Counted from the first letter of the stretch, positions 24,429-32,028 are shown. The stretch: 42,262 nucleotides of DNA from Bacillota bacterium (GCA_023460055.1 JAEWRJ010000072.1:1-42262); one strand, 5' to 3'. Numbers and translations are program-made. The notes: a model not told the origin generated them from the sequence alone.

Positions 24429-24458
24429 TTGACATCCGACCTTTCATCCTGCTATACT
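24429..24458 (+). promoter_or_regulatory. Sigma-A promoter of the aldolase-phosphofructokinase pair
   Basis: Consensus TTGACA (24429-24434), an 18-base spacer and TATACT (24453-24458). It lies on top of the likely true 5' end of the divergent AraC gene, so the two may influence each other. Confidence 0.75.
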
Positions 24459-24511
24459 AATTATAGTGGCAAACTTTGGAAGTCGCAATTTATATAGGAG
24501 GGTATAACTTT

Positions 24512-25441
24512 ATGCCGTTAGTAAATACCAGGGACATGTTCAAACGCGCGTATGAGGGCGGTTACGCCATCGGCGCGTTCAACGTCAACAATATGGAGAT
24601 CATCCAGGGCATCATGGAAGGCGCGACAGCTGAAAAAGCGCCCGTCATCCTCCAGGTGTCCGCGGGCGCGCGCAAGTACGCCAACCACACCTACCTGATG
24701 AAGCTGATTGAGGCCGCCGTGGAAACCAGCGGTCTGCCCATTGCCGTGCACCTTGACCACGGCCCCGATTTCGAGACCTGCAAGAGCTGCATTGACGGCG
24801 GTTTTACCAGCGTCATGGTCGACGGCAGCCACCTGAGCTTTGAAGAGAACATCGCTCTGACCCGCCGCGTGGTGGAATACGCGCACGACCGCAACATCAC
24901 CGTTGAGGCCGAGCTGGGCCGCCTGGCCGGCGTGGAAGACGATATCAAGGTCTCCCATGAAGATTCGAGCTACACACGCCCCGAGGATGTGGAGGAGTTC
25001 GTCACCAAGACCGGCTGCGACAGCCTGGCCATCGCCATCGGGACCAGCCACGGAGCGTTCAAGTTCAAGGGCGAGCCCAAGCTGCGCTTTGATATCCTGG
25101 AGGATGTCAGCCGCAGGCTGCCCGGCTTCCCCATCGTGCTGCACGGCGCTTCCAGCGTCATCCCCGAGTATGTTGCCATGATCAACCAGTACGGCGGCAA
25201 GATGGACGGCGCGCAGGGCGTGCCGGAAACCATGCTGCGCCAGGCCGCTTCCATGGCCGTGTGCAAGATCAACATCGACTCCGACCTGCGCCTGGCCTTC
25301 ACCGGCGTGATCCGCAAGCACTTAGGGGAGCATCCCGACCACTTTGACCCCCGCCAGTACCTCTCCGAAGCGCGAAGCGCACTGGCCGGCATGGTGCGTC
25401 ATAAGATCGTCAATGTCCTGGGCTGCAACGGAAAAGCGTAA
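24512..25441 (+). CDS. fba: Class II fructose-bisphosphate aldolase
   Basis: A 309-residue glycolytic enzyme. It carries the class II zinc and catalytic residues: HLDHG with Asp82 and His83, His180 in GTSHG and His211 in LHGASS; Glu134 in VEAELGRLAG is also conserved. It splits fructose 1,6-bisphosphate to DHAP and glyceraldehyde 3-phosphate. The ATG at 24512 follows TAGGAGGGT. It is followed after 17 bases by a PPi-type phosphofructokinase gene, so the pair supplies consecutive steps of glycolysis, probably on one transcript. Confidence 0.92.
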   Translation: MPLVNTRDMFKRAYEGGYAIGAFNVNNMEIIQGIMEGATAEKAPVILQVSAGARKYANHTYLMKLIEAAVETSGLPIAVHLDHGPDFETCKSCIDGGFTSVMVDGSHLSFEENIALTRRVVEYAHDRNITVEAELGRLAGVEDDIKVSHEDSSYTRPEDVEEFVTKTGCDSLAIAIGTSHGAFKFKGEPKLRFDILEDVSRRLPGFPIVLHGASSVIPEYVAMINQYGGKMDGAQGVPETMLRQAASMAVCKINIDSDLRLAFTGVIRKHLGEHPDHFDPRQYLSEARSALAGMVRHKIVNVLGCNGKA

Positions 25442-25458
25442 ATAAAGGAGTATTGGGC

Positions 25459-26673
25459 ATGGAGCTTGAAGGCAAAGTCGTCGTCGCCCAAGGCGGCGGC
25501 CCGACAGCGGTAATCAACCAGAGCCTGGTCGGCGTGGTGCTGGAAAGCCGCAAATTCCGCCAGGTCACCAAGGTGTACGGCGCGATCAACGGCGTGAACG
25601 GCATCATCAATGATAATTTTCTTGACCTGACGCAGGAAACCACCAATAACCTGGAGCGCGTGGCCGTGACGCCTTCCTCCGCCCTGGGCAGCACCCGCGA
25701 CAAGCCCGACGACAAGTACTGCGAGGAGATCTTCAACATCTTCCGCCAGCACGACGTGCGCTACTTTTTCTACATCGGCGGCAATGATTCGGCCGATACG
25801 GTGCGCATCGTCAACCAGCAGGCGGAAAGATGGCACTATGATTTCCGCGCCATCCATATCCCCAAGACCATCGATAACGATCTGGTGCTCAATGACCATA
25901 CCCCCGGCTACCCTTCGGCGGCCAGGTATGTGGCGCAGGCCTTCATCGGCATGAACCTGGACAACAGGGCACTGCCGGGCATCCACATCGGCATCGTCAT
26001 GGGCCGCCACGCGGGCTTTTTGACAGCCGCGGCCAGCATCGCCCAGAAGTACCCGGATGACGGCCCCCACCTGGTTTACGTGCCCGAGCGTCCTTTCTCC
26101 ATCGAGCTCTTCCTCAAGGACGTCAAGCAAGTGTATGACCGGCTGGGCCGCTGCGTCGTCGCCGTCAGCGAAGGCATACAGGATGACAAGGGCGTGCCGA
26201 TCCTCTCCAGCCTCATCAAGACCGAGCGGGACGCGCACGGCAACATCCAGCTGTCCGGCAGCGCCGCCCTGGGCGAGCGCCTAGCCGCCCTGGTCAAGGA
26301 GCACCTGGGCATCAGCCGCGTGCGCAGCGATACGCTGGGCTACATACAGCGCAGCTTCCTCGGCTGCGTCAGCGAGGTTGACCAGCTTGAAGCCCGCGAG
26401 GTCGGTGAAAAGGCCGCGCAGTTTGCCATCTGGCACAACATCGACGGCTCCATCACCATGAACCGCACCGGCTACTACTCCGTTGACTATCAGATCAGAG
26501 ACCTTGCCGAAGTGGCGGGTCGCACCAAGCTGATGCCCGACAACTTCATCAACCCCGAGGGCAACAACGTGACGGAAGACTTCAAATACTACCTCCAGCC
26601 TCTGCTTGGCAACGATATGCCCGCAGCCCACCGGCTGCGCGCGCCGCTCGCGCCCAAGATCGGGAAAGGCTGA
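25459..26673 (+). CDS. pfp: Pyrophosphate-dependent 6-phosphofructokinase (probable)
   Basis: A 404-residue PFK. Two positions that separate phosphoryl donors read as PPi type: GGND (107-110; ATP enzymes have GGDG) and PKTIDND (135-141; ATP enzymes have PGTIDND). PPi-PFK phosphorylates fructose 6-phosphate reversibly with pyrophosphate, saving ATP and also allowing gluconeogenic flux. Length fits the long PPi group. ATG 25459 follows AAAGGAG at eight bases; an upstream in-frame TTG at 25453 is not needed. No separate ATP-PFK is in the window. Confidence 0.85.
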   Translation: MELEGKVVVAQGGGPTAVINQSLVGVVLESRKFRQVTKVYGAINGVNGIINDNFLDLTQETTNNLERVAVTPSSALGSTRDKPDDKYCEEIFNIFRQHDVRYFFYIGGNDSADTVRIVNQQAERWHYDFRAIHIPKTIDNDLVLNDHTPGYPSAARYVAQAFIGMNLDNRALPGIHIGIVMGRHAGFLTAAASIAQKYPDDGPHLVYVPERPFSIELFLKDVKQVYDRLGRCVVAVSEGIQDDKGVPILSSLIKTERDAHGNIQLSGSAALGERLAALVKEHLGISRVRSDTLGYIQRSFLGCVSEVDQLEAREVGEKAAQFAIWHNIDGSITMNRTGYYSVDYQIRDLAEVAGRTKLMPDNFINPEGNNVTEDFKYYLQPLLGNDMPAAHRLRAPLAPKIGKG

Positions 26674-26688
26674 TCAATACTGATTCCA

Positions 26689-26824
26689 AACTTAAACGCA
26701 TCGTCGCGTTGGTCCTTTTGCCTCGGCACTGTGTCGCCGGCAGCTTGACGCAGCGCTGCTACGCCTGCGCTTCCGCTCCTTGCGCGGAGTCAAAATTACT
26801 CAACGCTTTGGATGCGTTAAAGTT
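26689..26824. repeat. Long imperfect inverted-repeat element
   Basis: Outer arms AACTTAAACGCATC (26689-26702) and GATGCGTTAAAGTT (26811-26824) pair at 13 of 14 positions. Inner segments GCGTTG/CAACGC (26706-26711, 26801-26806) and TTTTG/CAAAA (26716-26720, 26791-26795) continue the fold. The centre has small GC-rich palindromes (GCAGCGCTGC). It could be a MITE-like insertion or a structured RNA. It lies between the phosphofructokinase gene and the prophage's last gene, so it could also mark the attachment region. A 61-residue open frame inside is not convincing. Confidence 0.5.
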
Positions 26825-26915
26825 CCTCATTGTAGCGGCGCGAATTACGTGTAAAATTCTAACGCACAATCCGTGTAAAATCAATGATGCATAAATTTTC
26901 GTTTAACAGGCATCC

Positions 26916-26947
26916 AAAAAGCAAAAAGCCGCCCGATTTGGGCGGCT
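26916..26947 (-). terminator. Terminator of the prophage lysis region
   Basis: Leftward stem AGCCGCCC / GGGCGGCT (26927-26934 with 26940-26947), 5-base loop, followed by TTTTTGCTTTTTGG. It lies about 40 bases after the holin-like gene stop. Confidence 0.88.
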
Positions 26948-26986
26948 CCATTTATATAGTAGAAACTCGATCGCGTTTCAGGCGCG

Positions 26987-27421
26987 TCAGCGACTGTTTA
27001 ACCTGTTAAACGTCTGTTCGTAGGCGCCCATCGCGGCCAGTCCAACCACAAAAGCGTTGATTACAATAAGCGGGAAGTCCGCCCACTTAAAACCTGCAGT
27101 AAACGCCTGAGCTCCAGTCATCACCAAAAGCGCGATAACGTACACTATGACGCGCGTGGGGATGTGATAAACCTTGTCAATGGGCAGCTTGATGAACTGT
27201 ACAATGAGCAGCACGGCAGCCGTTGCGCCGGTGATCGTGGCCAGCTGCGCCCAGTTGTAGGCGCCTCCCTGATCGACAGGATATGGCGCAGCTGGCGCCG
27301 GCTCCACCTCTCCGGTGACCGGCAGGGCAGGCGTTTGAGCCGCGGCCTCCGCCATGGCCAGACCGGAGAACAGCATGGTAGCCATGATCAGGATCAAGAT
27401 GAGGGCATAGATCTTTTTCAT
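26987..27421 (-). CDS. Holin-like phage membrane protein
   Basis: A 144-residue protein: N-terminal signal-like helix (IYALILILIMATMLFSGLAMA), a proline/alanine-rich stretch (residues 27-50), and three hydrophobic segments (LATITGATAAVLLIVQFI, RVIVYVIALLVMTGAQAF, PLIVINAFVVGLAAMGAY). Position beside the endolysin and just before the terminator suggests a holin or holin-like lysis factor. The cleavable-looking signal is unusual for a holin, so the call is by context. AAGGAGACCT precedes the ATG. Confidence 0.6.
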   Translation of the reverse strand: MKKIYALILILIMATMLFSGLAMAEAAAQTPALPVTGEVEPAPAAPYPVDQGGAYNWAQLATITGATAAVLLIVQFIKLPIDKVYHIPTRVIVYVIALLVMTGAQAFTAGFKWADFPLIVINAFVVGLAAMGAYEQTFNRLNSR

Positions 27422-27486
27422 AGGTCTCCTTCCGCGCAGGATCTCTGCGCTTTTTATTGCTTAATGTGCATCTTTTTGATGCACGA

Positions 27487-28356
27487 TTAGCCGTTTCCAG
27501 TAATGCGCCGAATGAGATCCTGCGCATGATTGATGGTGTCCGCCAGCTCAGACACGATGGCCAGAGTCTCCGGAGGCAGAGTCATCGTGAGATCCCCGGC
27601 GTTAATGGTATTCGGGAAATCATTCTGCGCATCCACCGGATCGGGCACAGAATCAGGGGCATCAGCGCCTTCGCTGGGCAGCTGCAGATAGCGGCCGCCG
27701 GCGTCCTCAATGGCGGCGAAGCCCTCGTGCTTGTGCTTTTCGCCCTGGTAAACGAGCTGGGCCCAAGTCTTTCCGTCGCTCTCTATCGGCCCGCCGATCA
27801 TTTTGATCGTTTCATCGGGCATGAGCTCGCGGATCACATTGCCTTTTGCACTCGGCGTCTTTCGCATCCTCACTTTGACCAGCACGCGCACATAACCCTC
27901 AGGGACATCCTCTGAATTGGCAGGCGCATCAATGGCCGGCGCATCCTGAAGATCCTCCGCGGGCCCGTCAACATACTGGATCAGCTTGGTCCGCATGGCA
28001 TGCGTCCACATTGCCATATTGTCAGATTCCACCAACTTGTCATGGGTAGCGGAGCTGTGAAGGCACTTGCCGTTGCCGGCATAAATGCCCATGTGAGACG
28101 CGCCGTTGATCGCCTTGTCCTCGATAAAAAGCAGCTCCCCAGGGAGGAGCTTATTCAGATTGTCTTTGGTGATCTCGTATGGCGTTCCTGCGGTCCTGAA
28201 CATGTCCGACGCTCCGGAGAACCTATGAGATCCGCCTCCGGCGCGCCTGATACAGTAGCGCACCCAGGTCACGCAGTCCTCTGAGCTGTAGAGGATCCCG
28301 GCCGCGAGGTCTTCATACGCCTGCTCCACGAGCTGCAGATTGTTGATTTTTGCCAT
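27487..28356 (-). CDS. Phage endolysin, NlpC/P60-like domain plus SH3
   Basis: A 289-residue protein. Residues 5-125 look like an NlpC/P60 cysteine peptidase, with Cys28 (SSEDCVTWVRYC), His88 (ASHMGIYAG) and His100 (KCLHSS) as the likely catalytic set. Residues about 153-228 form an SH3-type cell-wall binding domain (VLVKVRMRKTPSAKGNVIRELMPDETI). The remaining tail is acidic. It would cut peptide stems of peptidoglycan during lysis. No signal peptide is present, so it depends on a holin. Its ATG follows the small membrane ORF's stop by a base; AGGAGGGGGTG is the ribosome binding site. Confidence 0.8.
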   Translation of the reverse strand: MAKINNLQLVEQAYEDLAAGILYSSEDCVTWVRYCIRRAGGGSHRFSGASDMFRTAGTPYEITKDNLNKLLPGELLFIEDKAINGASHMGIYAGNGKCLHSSATHDKLVESDNMAMWTHAMRTKLIQYVDGPAEDLQDAPAIDAPANSEDVPEGYVRVLVKVRMRKTPSAKGNVIRELMPDETIKMIGGPIESDGKTWAQLVYQGEKHKHEGFAAIEDAGGRYLQLPSEGADAPDSVPDPVDAQNDFPNTINAGDLTMTLPPETLAIVSELADTINHAQDLIRRITGNG

Positions 28357-28458
28357 TCAGCACCCCCTCCTTTTCTTAAGCCGTTGATAAGTCAACCCGG
28401 CCGCTCCAAGAATTAAGCACAACAGGATCAGCCAGCAGATGGTAATTACAATGTCCAC
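28357..28458 (-). CDS. Short membrane peptide ahead of the endolysin
   Basis: A 33-residue ORF (MDIVITICWLILLCLILGAAGL with a basic end YQRLKKRRGC). It is a single transmembrane helix with a positively charged C-terminus, starting at a GTG after AGGAGG. Its stop abuts the endolysin start, so it may be a small holin or spanin-like lysis peptide. Too short for any database-style identification. Confidence 0.55.
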   Translation of the reverse strand: MDIVITICWLILLCLILGAAGLTYQRLKKRRGC

Positions 28459-28501
28459 TTTGCGTCCTCCTCGGCATTAGAATAAGCGGCCGCACCGCTT
28501 G

Positions 28502-28669
28502 TCAGATCGAATTTTCTATGTCTTCCAGCAGCGCCGCCCTCTGTTTTTCGATCTCCCCGCCCACGCTCTCAATCCCGTGCATGGCCAGGATCTCCGCCTG
28601 CTGCCGGATAATACCCTGGGCGGTGTCGAGCATGCAGCATAGCCGCTGGATCAGCTCCAGGTTGCTCAT
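28502..28669 (-). CDS. Small phage protein, unknown
   Basis: A 55-residue ORF whose ATG overlaps the stop of the XkdX-like gene (ATGA). It is helical and charged (IIRQQAEILAMHGIESVGGEIEKQRAALLEDIEN), with a possible coiled coil. No family recognised. Overlap with its neighbour and even helical character support it as real. Confidence 0.55.
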   Translation of the reverse strand: MSNLELIQRLCCMLDTAQGIIRQQAEILAMHGIESVGGEIEKQRAALLEDIENSI

Positions 28670-28806
28670 TCGCCCGCGGGCGTGAGCATCCCCATGAGCT
28701 CGGTGTACTCTTCATCCGTCAGGCGGCCAGCCGCATAGTACACATCCAGCATCTGGGCCGTCATGCGGCCGAGTTCGATCATTCGCAGGCATAGCTTATA
28801 AGTCAT
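28666..28806 (-). CDS. XkdX family phage protein
   Basis: A 46-residue protein with the XkdX cadence (YYAAGRLTDEEYTELMGML near the C-terminus, matching the usual Y-x-x-G-x-I/L-T-x-E-E-Y-x-E-I). XkdX proteins are small and sit next to tail-fibre or holin genes; function unknown. Starts at 28806, sharing a base with the preceding gene's stop (TGATG); GGAGG is 9 bases before. Confidence 0.75.
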   Translation of the reverse strand: MTYKLCLRMIELGRMTAQMLDVYYAAGRLTDEEYTELMGMLTPAGE

Positions 28807-28982
28807 CAGATTGTTCCTCCTTCCATCAGGTCTTCGGGCGTCAGCCCAAGCTCCGAGAGGCACTGGCGATACTGCATATCGGCCACCACCTCCGTCAGAT
28901 CGGCATTCTGAGCGCTTTGCATGCCCGCCCGGCCATTGGCCTGATCAAGCTGCTTTTGTACGCTTACCGCGATGTTTCCCAT
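28806..28982 (-). CDS. Small phage protein, unknown
   Basis: A 58-residue ORF with a helical N-terminus (IAVSVQKQLDQANGRAGMQSAQNADLTEVVADMQ) and LGLTPEDLMEGG at the end. The ATG at 28982 follows GAGAGGTGG and overlaps the 3' end of the reverse transcriptase by 38 bases in another frame. Part of a run of overlapping small genes between the reverse transcriptase and endolysin. Confidence 0.55.
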   Translation of the reverse strand: MGNIAVSVQKQLDQANGRAGMQSAQNADLTEVVADMQYRQCLSELGLTPEDLMEGGTI

Positions 28983-30021
28983 AGTTCCACCTCTCTCCAA
29001 AAACAGTCTGGTAGTAGTTGTCCATCTTGATCAGCAGGCAGCGCGTGTTGCCTCTGGCCGCGTTCGCCCGCCACGATTGGTAATTCTCCCGCACACGCTG
29101 CATGTCAAGCTTCCCCTGATCCACCAAAGCCTTCAGTTTGCGCAGTTTCCGGCGTTCTTTGCTGATCGATTTGGGGTTCATTTTGCGGATGACTTTGCCG
29201 GAATCAGTGAGTATAAAGCGCCATTTGAGGAATCTAACGCCCTGCCTGAGCGGATAGATCTGCGTCTTGCGGTTAAGGCTGAGGCCGAGATCTGCCAGCA
29301 TCTCAGTGATGCGGCTCAGGCGTTCGATCAGGCGCTCCTTGTTGGCGTGGATCAGCACGAAATCGTCCATGTAGCGGATGTAGTGCTTGATGCGCAGCCT
29401 CTCCTTGATGTAGTGATCCAGATCGTCCAGCACCGCCAACTCAGTCAGCTGGGATACCTGGCTTCCCAGGCCGATGCCTACACCATCGCTGCCAAAGCTG
29501 CGGATGATCTCCTTTGCCCGGTCGACAGCTCGGGGATCGTCTACGCGCTTGGCGATGGCGCTGATCGCCACATCATGGCGCGTGCTGGCAAAATACTGCT
29601 TGATGTCACACTGCAGCACCCATCCATCAGGGCCATGCTTGCGATAATGCCGGTGCAGGTGCGTATCCATCCGGCCCAGCGCGTCATCGACGCCTCTGCC
29701 GCGCAGGCAGGCGCAGTTATCTCGGATGAAGCTGCGCGTCAGCTGCGGATACAGGATGTTGTCGCAGAGGCTGCGCTGCATTTGCCGGTCTTTGATCCTG
29801 GTGGCCATGATCGTGCGATCCTTAGGCTCATGGATCGTGAACACCTGATAGGGGTCGATCTTGTAGGTTTGCTTCAGCAGCGATTGCCTCAGCTTGTAGG
29901 TATTTTTCAGCGCGTTGATGGAATAGCCAGCCACTGAATCCTTCCACATCACGTTGCGCCGGCATTTCTCAAGGCCGCTGTAGAGCTCGCCGAATGAGAT
30001 GGCTGTGTCGTAATTGCTCAT
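28945..30021 (-). CDS. DGR reverse transcriptase
   Basis: A 358-residue group II-like reverse transcriptase of the diversity-generating retroelement type. Catalytic aspartates lie in CDIKQYF (Asp139) and YMDD (217-220). The motif-4 region reads GLGSQVSQ (184-191), the DGR-type variant in which SQ replaces the usual QG. No nuclease or maturase domain is present, as expected for DGR enzymes. With Avd it copies the template RNA with errors at adenines and donates cDNA to the target gene. Gene order target-avd-TR-RT is the standard one. Confidence 0.93.
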   Translation of the reverse strand: MSNYDTAISFGELYSGLEKCRRNVMWKDSVAGYSINALKNTYKLRQSLLKQTYKIDPYQVFTIHEPKDRTIMATRIKDRQMQRSLCDNILYPQLTRSFIRDNCACLRGRGVDDALGRMDTHLHRHYRKHGPDGWVLQCDIKQYFASTRHDVAISAIAKRVDDPRAVDRAKEIIRSFGSDGVGIGLGSQVSQLTELAVLDDLDHYIKERLRIKHYIRYMDDFVLIHANKERLIERLSRITEMLADLGLSLNRKTQIYPLRQGVRFLKWRFILTDSGKVIRKMNPKSISKERRKLRKLKALVDQGKLDMQRVRENYQSWRANAARGNTRCLLIKMDNYYQTVFGERWNYGKHRGKRTKAA

Positions 30022-30174
30022 AGATCGCCGGCGTGGATAGCGATACCAGCCCTGGGGCTGACCGCATCACCGGCCTGTGTTCTCCCTTCGATTGATGAGG
30101 GGATAAGTCGGGCGCTCATTGTGTGAGGCGTGCTGATTTCGGCTTGCGCCTACTTTATGCTGACGGTTTCTCAC

Positions 30175-30279
30175 GATCCGGGGCCACCGCGTTGCCGTTG
30201 TTCGCGTTGTTGTTGTTGAGGGCTCCGTCCGGGTTGATGTTGCGCACGTTGTTCGCGTTGGACGGGTTCGGGGAGCGAA
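30175..30279 (-). repeat. DGR template repeat (TR)
   Basis: A 105-bp stretch 98% unchanged from the variable repeat except at adenines of the coding (leftward) strand. It carries 13 AAC codons if read in the target frame. Of 30 adenines, 13 differ in VR; none of the 75 other bases differ. It lies between avd and the reverse transcriptase and is not a gene; the spacer on to the reverse transcriptase (30022-30174) has no ORF and is probably the structured 3' part of the template RNA. Confidence 0.95.
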
Positions 30280-30318
30280 GGACGGAAGGGGTGGAGCTAA
30301 CAGCGCCCGGCTTTATGA

Positions 30319-30765
30319 TCACGCCTCTGGGGAGGCGGCATCATCACCAATGATGTGCTTGCAGGCTGTTTTGTCACTCCTGCGCCATTCCTGCAGCAGG
30401 CGCTCGACGCCGATCACGAGCCCGGTCCAGTGTTCCACGCGCTCTGTCTCGATGTTCAGGCAGGTGTAGGCGATGTCGATCAGCGTCAGCAGCGCCTCCG
30501 CGTGCGCGAAGGCCTCGATCTGCTGACCTCGGCGGTAGACGTAATCTTCCCGCGTCTCCACCCTCACAGAGTTCGCCCGGCGGATGCAGCTCATGATGCT
30601 CAGCGTTTCCGTGACGATCGGCTGCGTGAGAAGCCAGCGGTCGCGCTTGGGGAAGTTCTTCTCGTTCTTGCAGATCTGGATGGTGTAGGCGCACAGCTCA
30701 CGCGCCCTGGTCAGCGTTTCAAGCTTGCCCTGCTTGCGTTTTGATAGAGGGACAGACAATGGCAT
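30319..30765 (-). CDS. avd: DGR accessory variability determinant (Avd)
   Basis: About 148 residues, all-helical and basic, fitting the four-helix-bundle Avd family: FPKRDRWLLTQPIVTETLSIMSCIRRANSVRV, then AEALLTLIDIAYTCLNIETERVEHWTGLVIGVERLLQEW. Avd forms a pentamer that binds the reverse transcriptase and template RNA and is needed for mutagenic copying. It lies between the target gene and the template repeat, as in the Bordetella phage BPP-1 DGR. I chose the ATG at 30765; the ORF can start at GTG 30780. A hairpin for target recognition lies just upstream. Confidence 0.85.
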   Translation of the reverse strand: MPLSVPLSKRKQGKLETLTRARELCAYTIQICKNEKNFPKRDRWLLTQPIVTETLSIMSCIRRANSVRVETREDYVYRRGQQIEAFAHAEALLTLIDIAYTCLNIETERVEHWTGLVIGVERLLQEWRRSDKTACKHIIGDDAASPEA

Positions 30766-30779
30766 CACCCTTTCTGCCA

Positions 30780-30797
30780 CCGCGCCTAACGGCGCGG
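30780..30797. promoter_or_regulatory. Hairpin downstream of VR (DGR target-recognition structure)
   Basis: CCGCGCC / GGCGCGG, a perfect 7-bp stem with a 4-base loop (TAAC on the + strand, GTTA on the coding strand). It lies 11 bases after the target gene's stop and 26 bases beyond the VR end. DGRs such as BPP-1 have a 7-10 bp stem with a 4-base G..A loop here that helps cDNA integration; this one matches size, place and a G..A loop. Confidence 0.75.
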
Positions 30798-30807
30798 ATT
30801 GGCTGGA

Positions 30808-32016
30808 TTAACCGATTACACAATCCGGGGCCACCGCGAGGCCGCTGCTCGCGTTGTAGTTGGTGAGGGCTCCGTCCGGGTAGATGCTGCGCACGTAGTA
30901 CGCGTGGGACGGGAGCGGGGAGCGAAGCCACCAATAGCGCGCGGTTGCCGGGCTGGCGATGTCAAATTTGATACGCTCAAGGGCGGTGGTGCCGTCGTAG
31001 TAATCCAGCACCGCACCCTCAGCGATGGCGTTATTGACGCCAAGGCCCAGCTCGGTCATGGACGGCCTGAACATTTTGTCGGTTGTAATGTAACTGCCAC
31101 CAAGCGTTCCGCCCTCCTCGAAAATCGTGTTGCGGGCGCATACATTGTCGACAGTGACCAGAGCGTCCAGAAAATCCGCGTCAAAGCCGGCCAGGAAGCC
31201 GGGATCCGCGGCATATGACGGCTTGATGTCAAACGGGGTTTTCTTGACCCACCAGAGGTTTCCGGCCAAGGCGCTATTAAGCCACTGGCGCACGCCGCTT
31301 TCTCCGGCATGATTAGATCCGTAGGCGTTACGCTGCGTCGAGTTAAACCGGCCGATTGTATTGACGGTATCGGCCCAGTTCCGACTGGCTGTGCCCAGGG
31401 AAGTGCCGCCGCTCCCGGCCGTGACGGACAGGTTGCTCTCGATGGCCACGCCGCTGGCATTATAGGTGGTCAGATGGTTACCGATGATGTTAGCCGGTAC
31501 ATACAGGCCGGAGGAGGCCCTGTATACGCCCGCCTGGCTGTGCCTGAACCCGCCGCCAACGGGGATGGCCTGTGCCGTCGTGAACTGATAGGTTCCATCC
31601 TCGCGCGTCTGGCCTTCATGGTCCGCTTTGAGCAGGGTTAAGTTGTACGTCCCTGCGGGCAGTTCGGACGCGCCTGTGTTTGCCCACAGCATCTCAGGCG
31701 CGTCTGCCTGCCGGTTATAGATGCAGGCGATCATCTCAATGCGCATAGTGGGGAGCTCCGGGGCGCTCTTGTTGACGTCATGATTGTGCGCCATCACGCG
31801 CCAAAGGATGTCTCCATAGGTCGTATGAGCTGCGCGCAGAACGCTGCCGGTCGGGAAGGCTTTGGGGCCCAAGCCCTGCCGCACAAGCTGCTTGATCTTG
31901 GAATAGCTGTCGATCTCAGTCATGCTGCCGGCCTGTGCGAAGGCGATCACATTAAGCGCGTTGACCGCCTCCCTAAGCGTGCTCTCCCTGGGGAAATTAA
32001 CCGTATCACTGGGCAT
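30808..32016 (-). CDS. DGR target: phage tail/receptor-binding protein with variable C-terminus
   Basis: A 402-residue protein. The N-terminal ~140 residues look like phage tail attachment sequence; the rest is a formylglycine-generating-enzyme/C-type lectin-like domain (DUF6273-type layout: LGTASRNWADTVNTIGRFN, WLNS, KKTPFDIK, YWWLRSPLPSHAYYVRSIYPDGALTNYNASSGLAVAPD). The variable repeat forms the C-terminal end, where such domains present their ligand-binding surface. I infer it binds a host surface receptor and that its binding is varied by the DGR. The ATG follows AAGGAGG, and the gene starts 13 bases after its upstream neighbour's stop. Confidence 0.88.
   Translation of the reverse strand: MPSDTVNFPRESTLREAVNALNVIAFAQAGSMTEIDSYSKIKQLVRQGLGPKAFPTGSVLRAAHTTYGDILWRVMAHNHDVNKSAPELPTMRIEMIACIYNRQADAPEMLWANTGASELPAGTYNLTLLKADHEGQTREDGTYQFTTAQAIPVGGGFRHSQAGVYRASSGLYVPANIIGNHLTTYNASGVAIESNLSVTAGSGGTSLGTASRNWADTVNTIGRFNSTQRNAYGSNHAGESGVRQWLNSALAGNLWWVKKTPFDIKPSYAADPGFLAGFDADFLDALVTVDNVCARNTIFEEGGTLGGSYITTDKMFRPSMTELGLGVNNAIAEGAVLDYYDGTTALERIKFDIASPATARYWWLRSPLPSHAYYVRSIYPDGALTNYNASSGLAVAPDCVIG
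30823..30927 (-). repeat. DGR variable repeat (VR)
   Basis: Last 105 bp of diversified codons in the target gene. Compared with TR, 11 of the 13 AAC codons have changed (to Leu, His, Tyr, Ser or Thr), each by substitution at an A. Identity continues 4 bases past its 3' (left) end as the initiation of mutagenic homing site, CAC-n-ATCC, where position 30822 (A) differs from TR 30174 (G). Confidence 0.95.
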
Positions 32017-32028
32017 GTTCGATCCTCC

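Noticed and set aside
26709..26894. 61-codon frame between phosphofructokinase and prophage
   Set aside because: No ribosome binding site; falls inside the fold-back element.
28972..29937. 321-codon rightward open frame
   Set aside because: Antisense to the reverse transcriptase.
30123..30353. 76-codon rightward frame over the template repeat
   Set aside because: It is open only because TR lacks stops; TR is a non-coding template.
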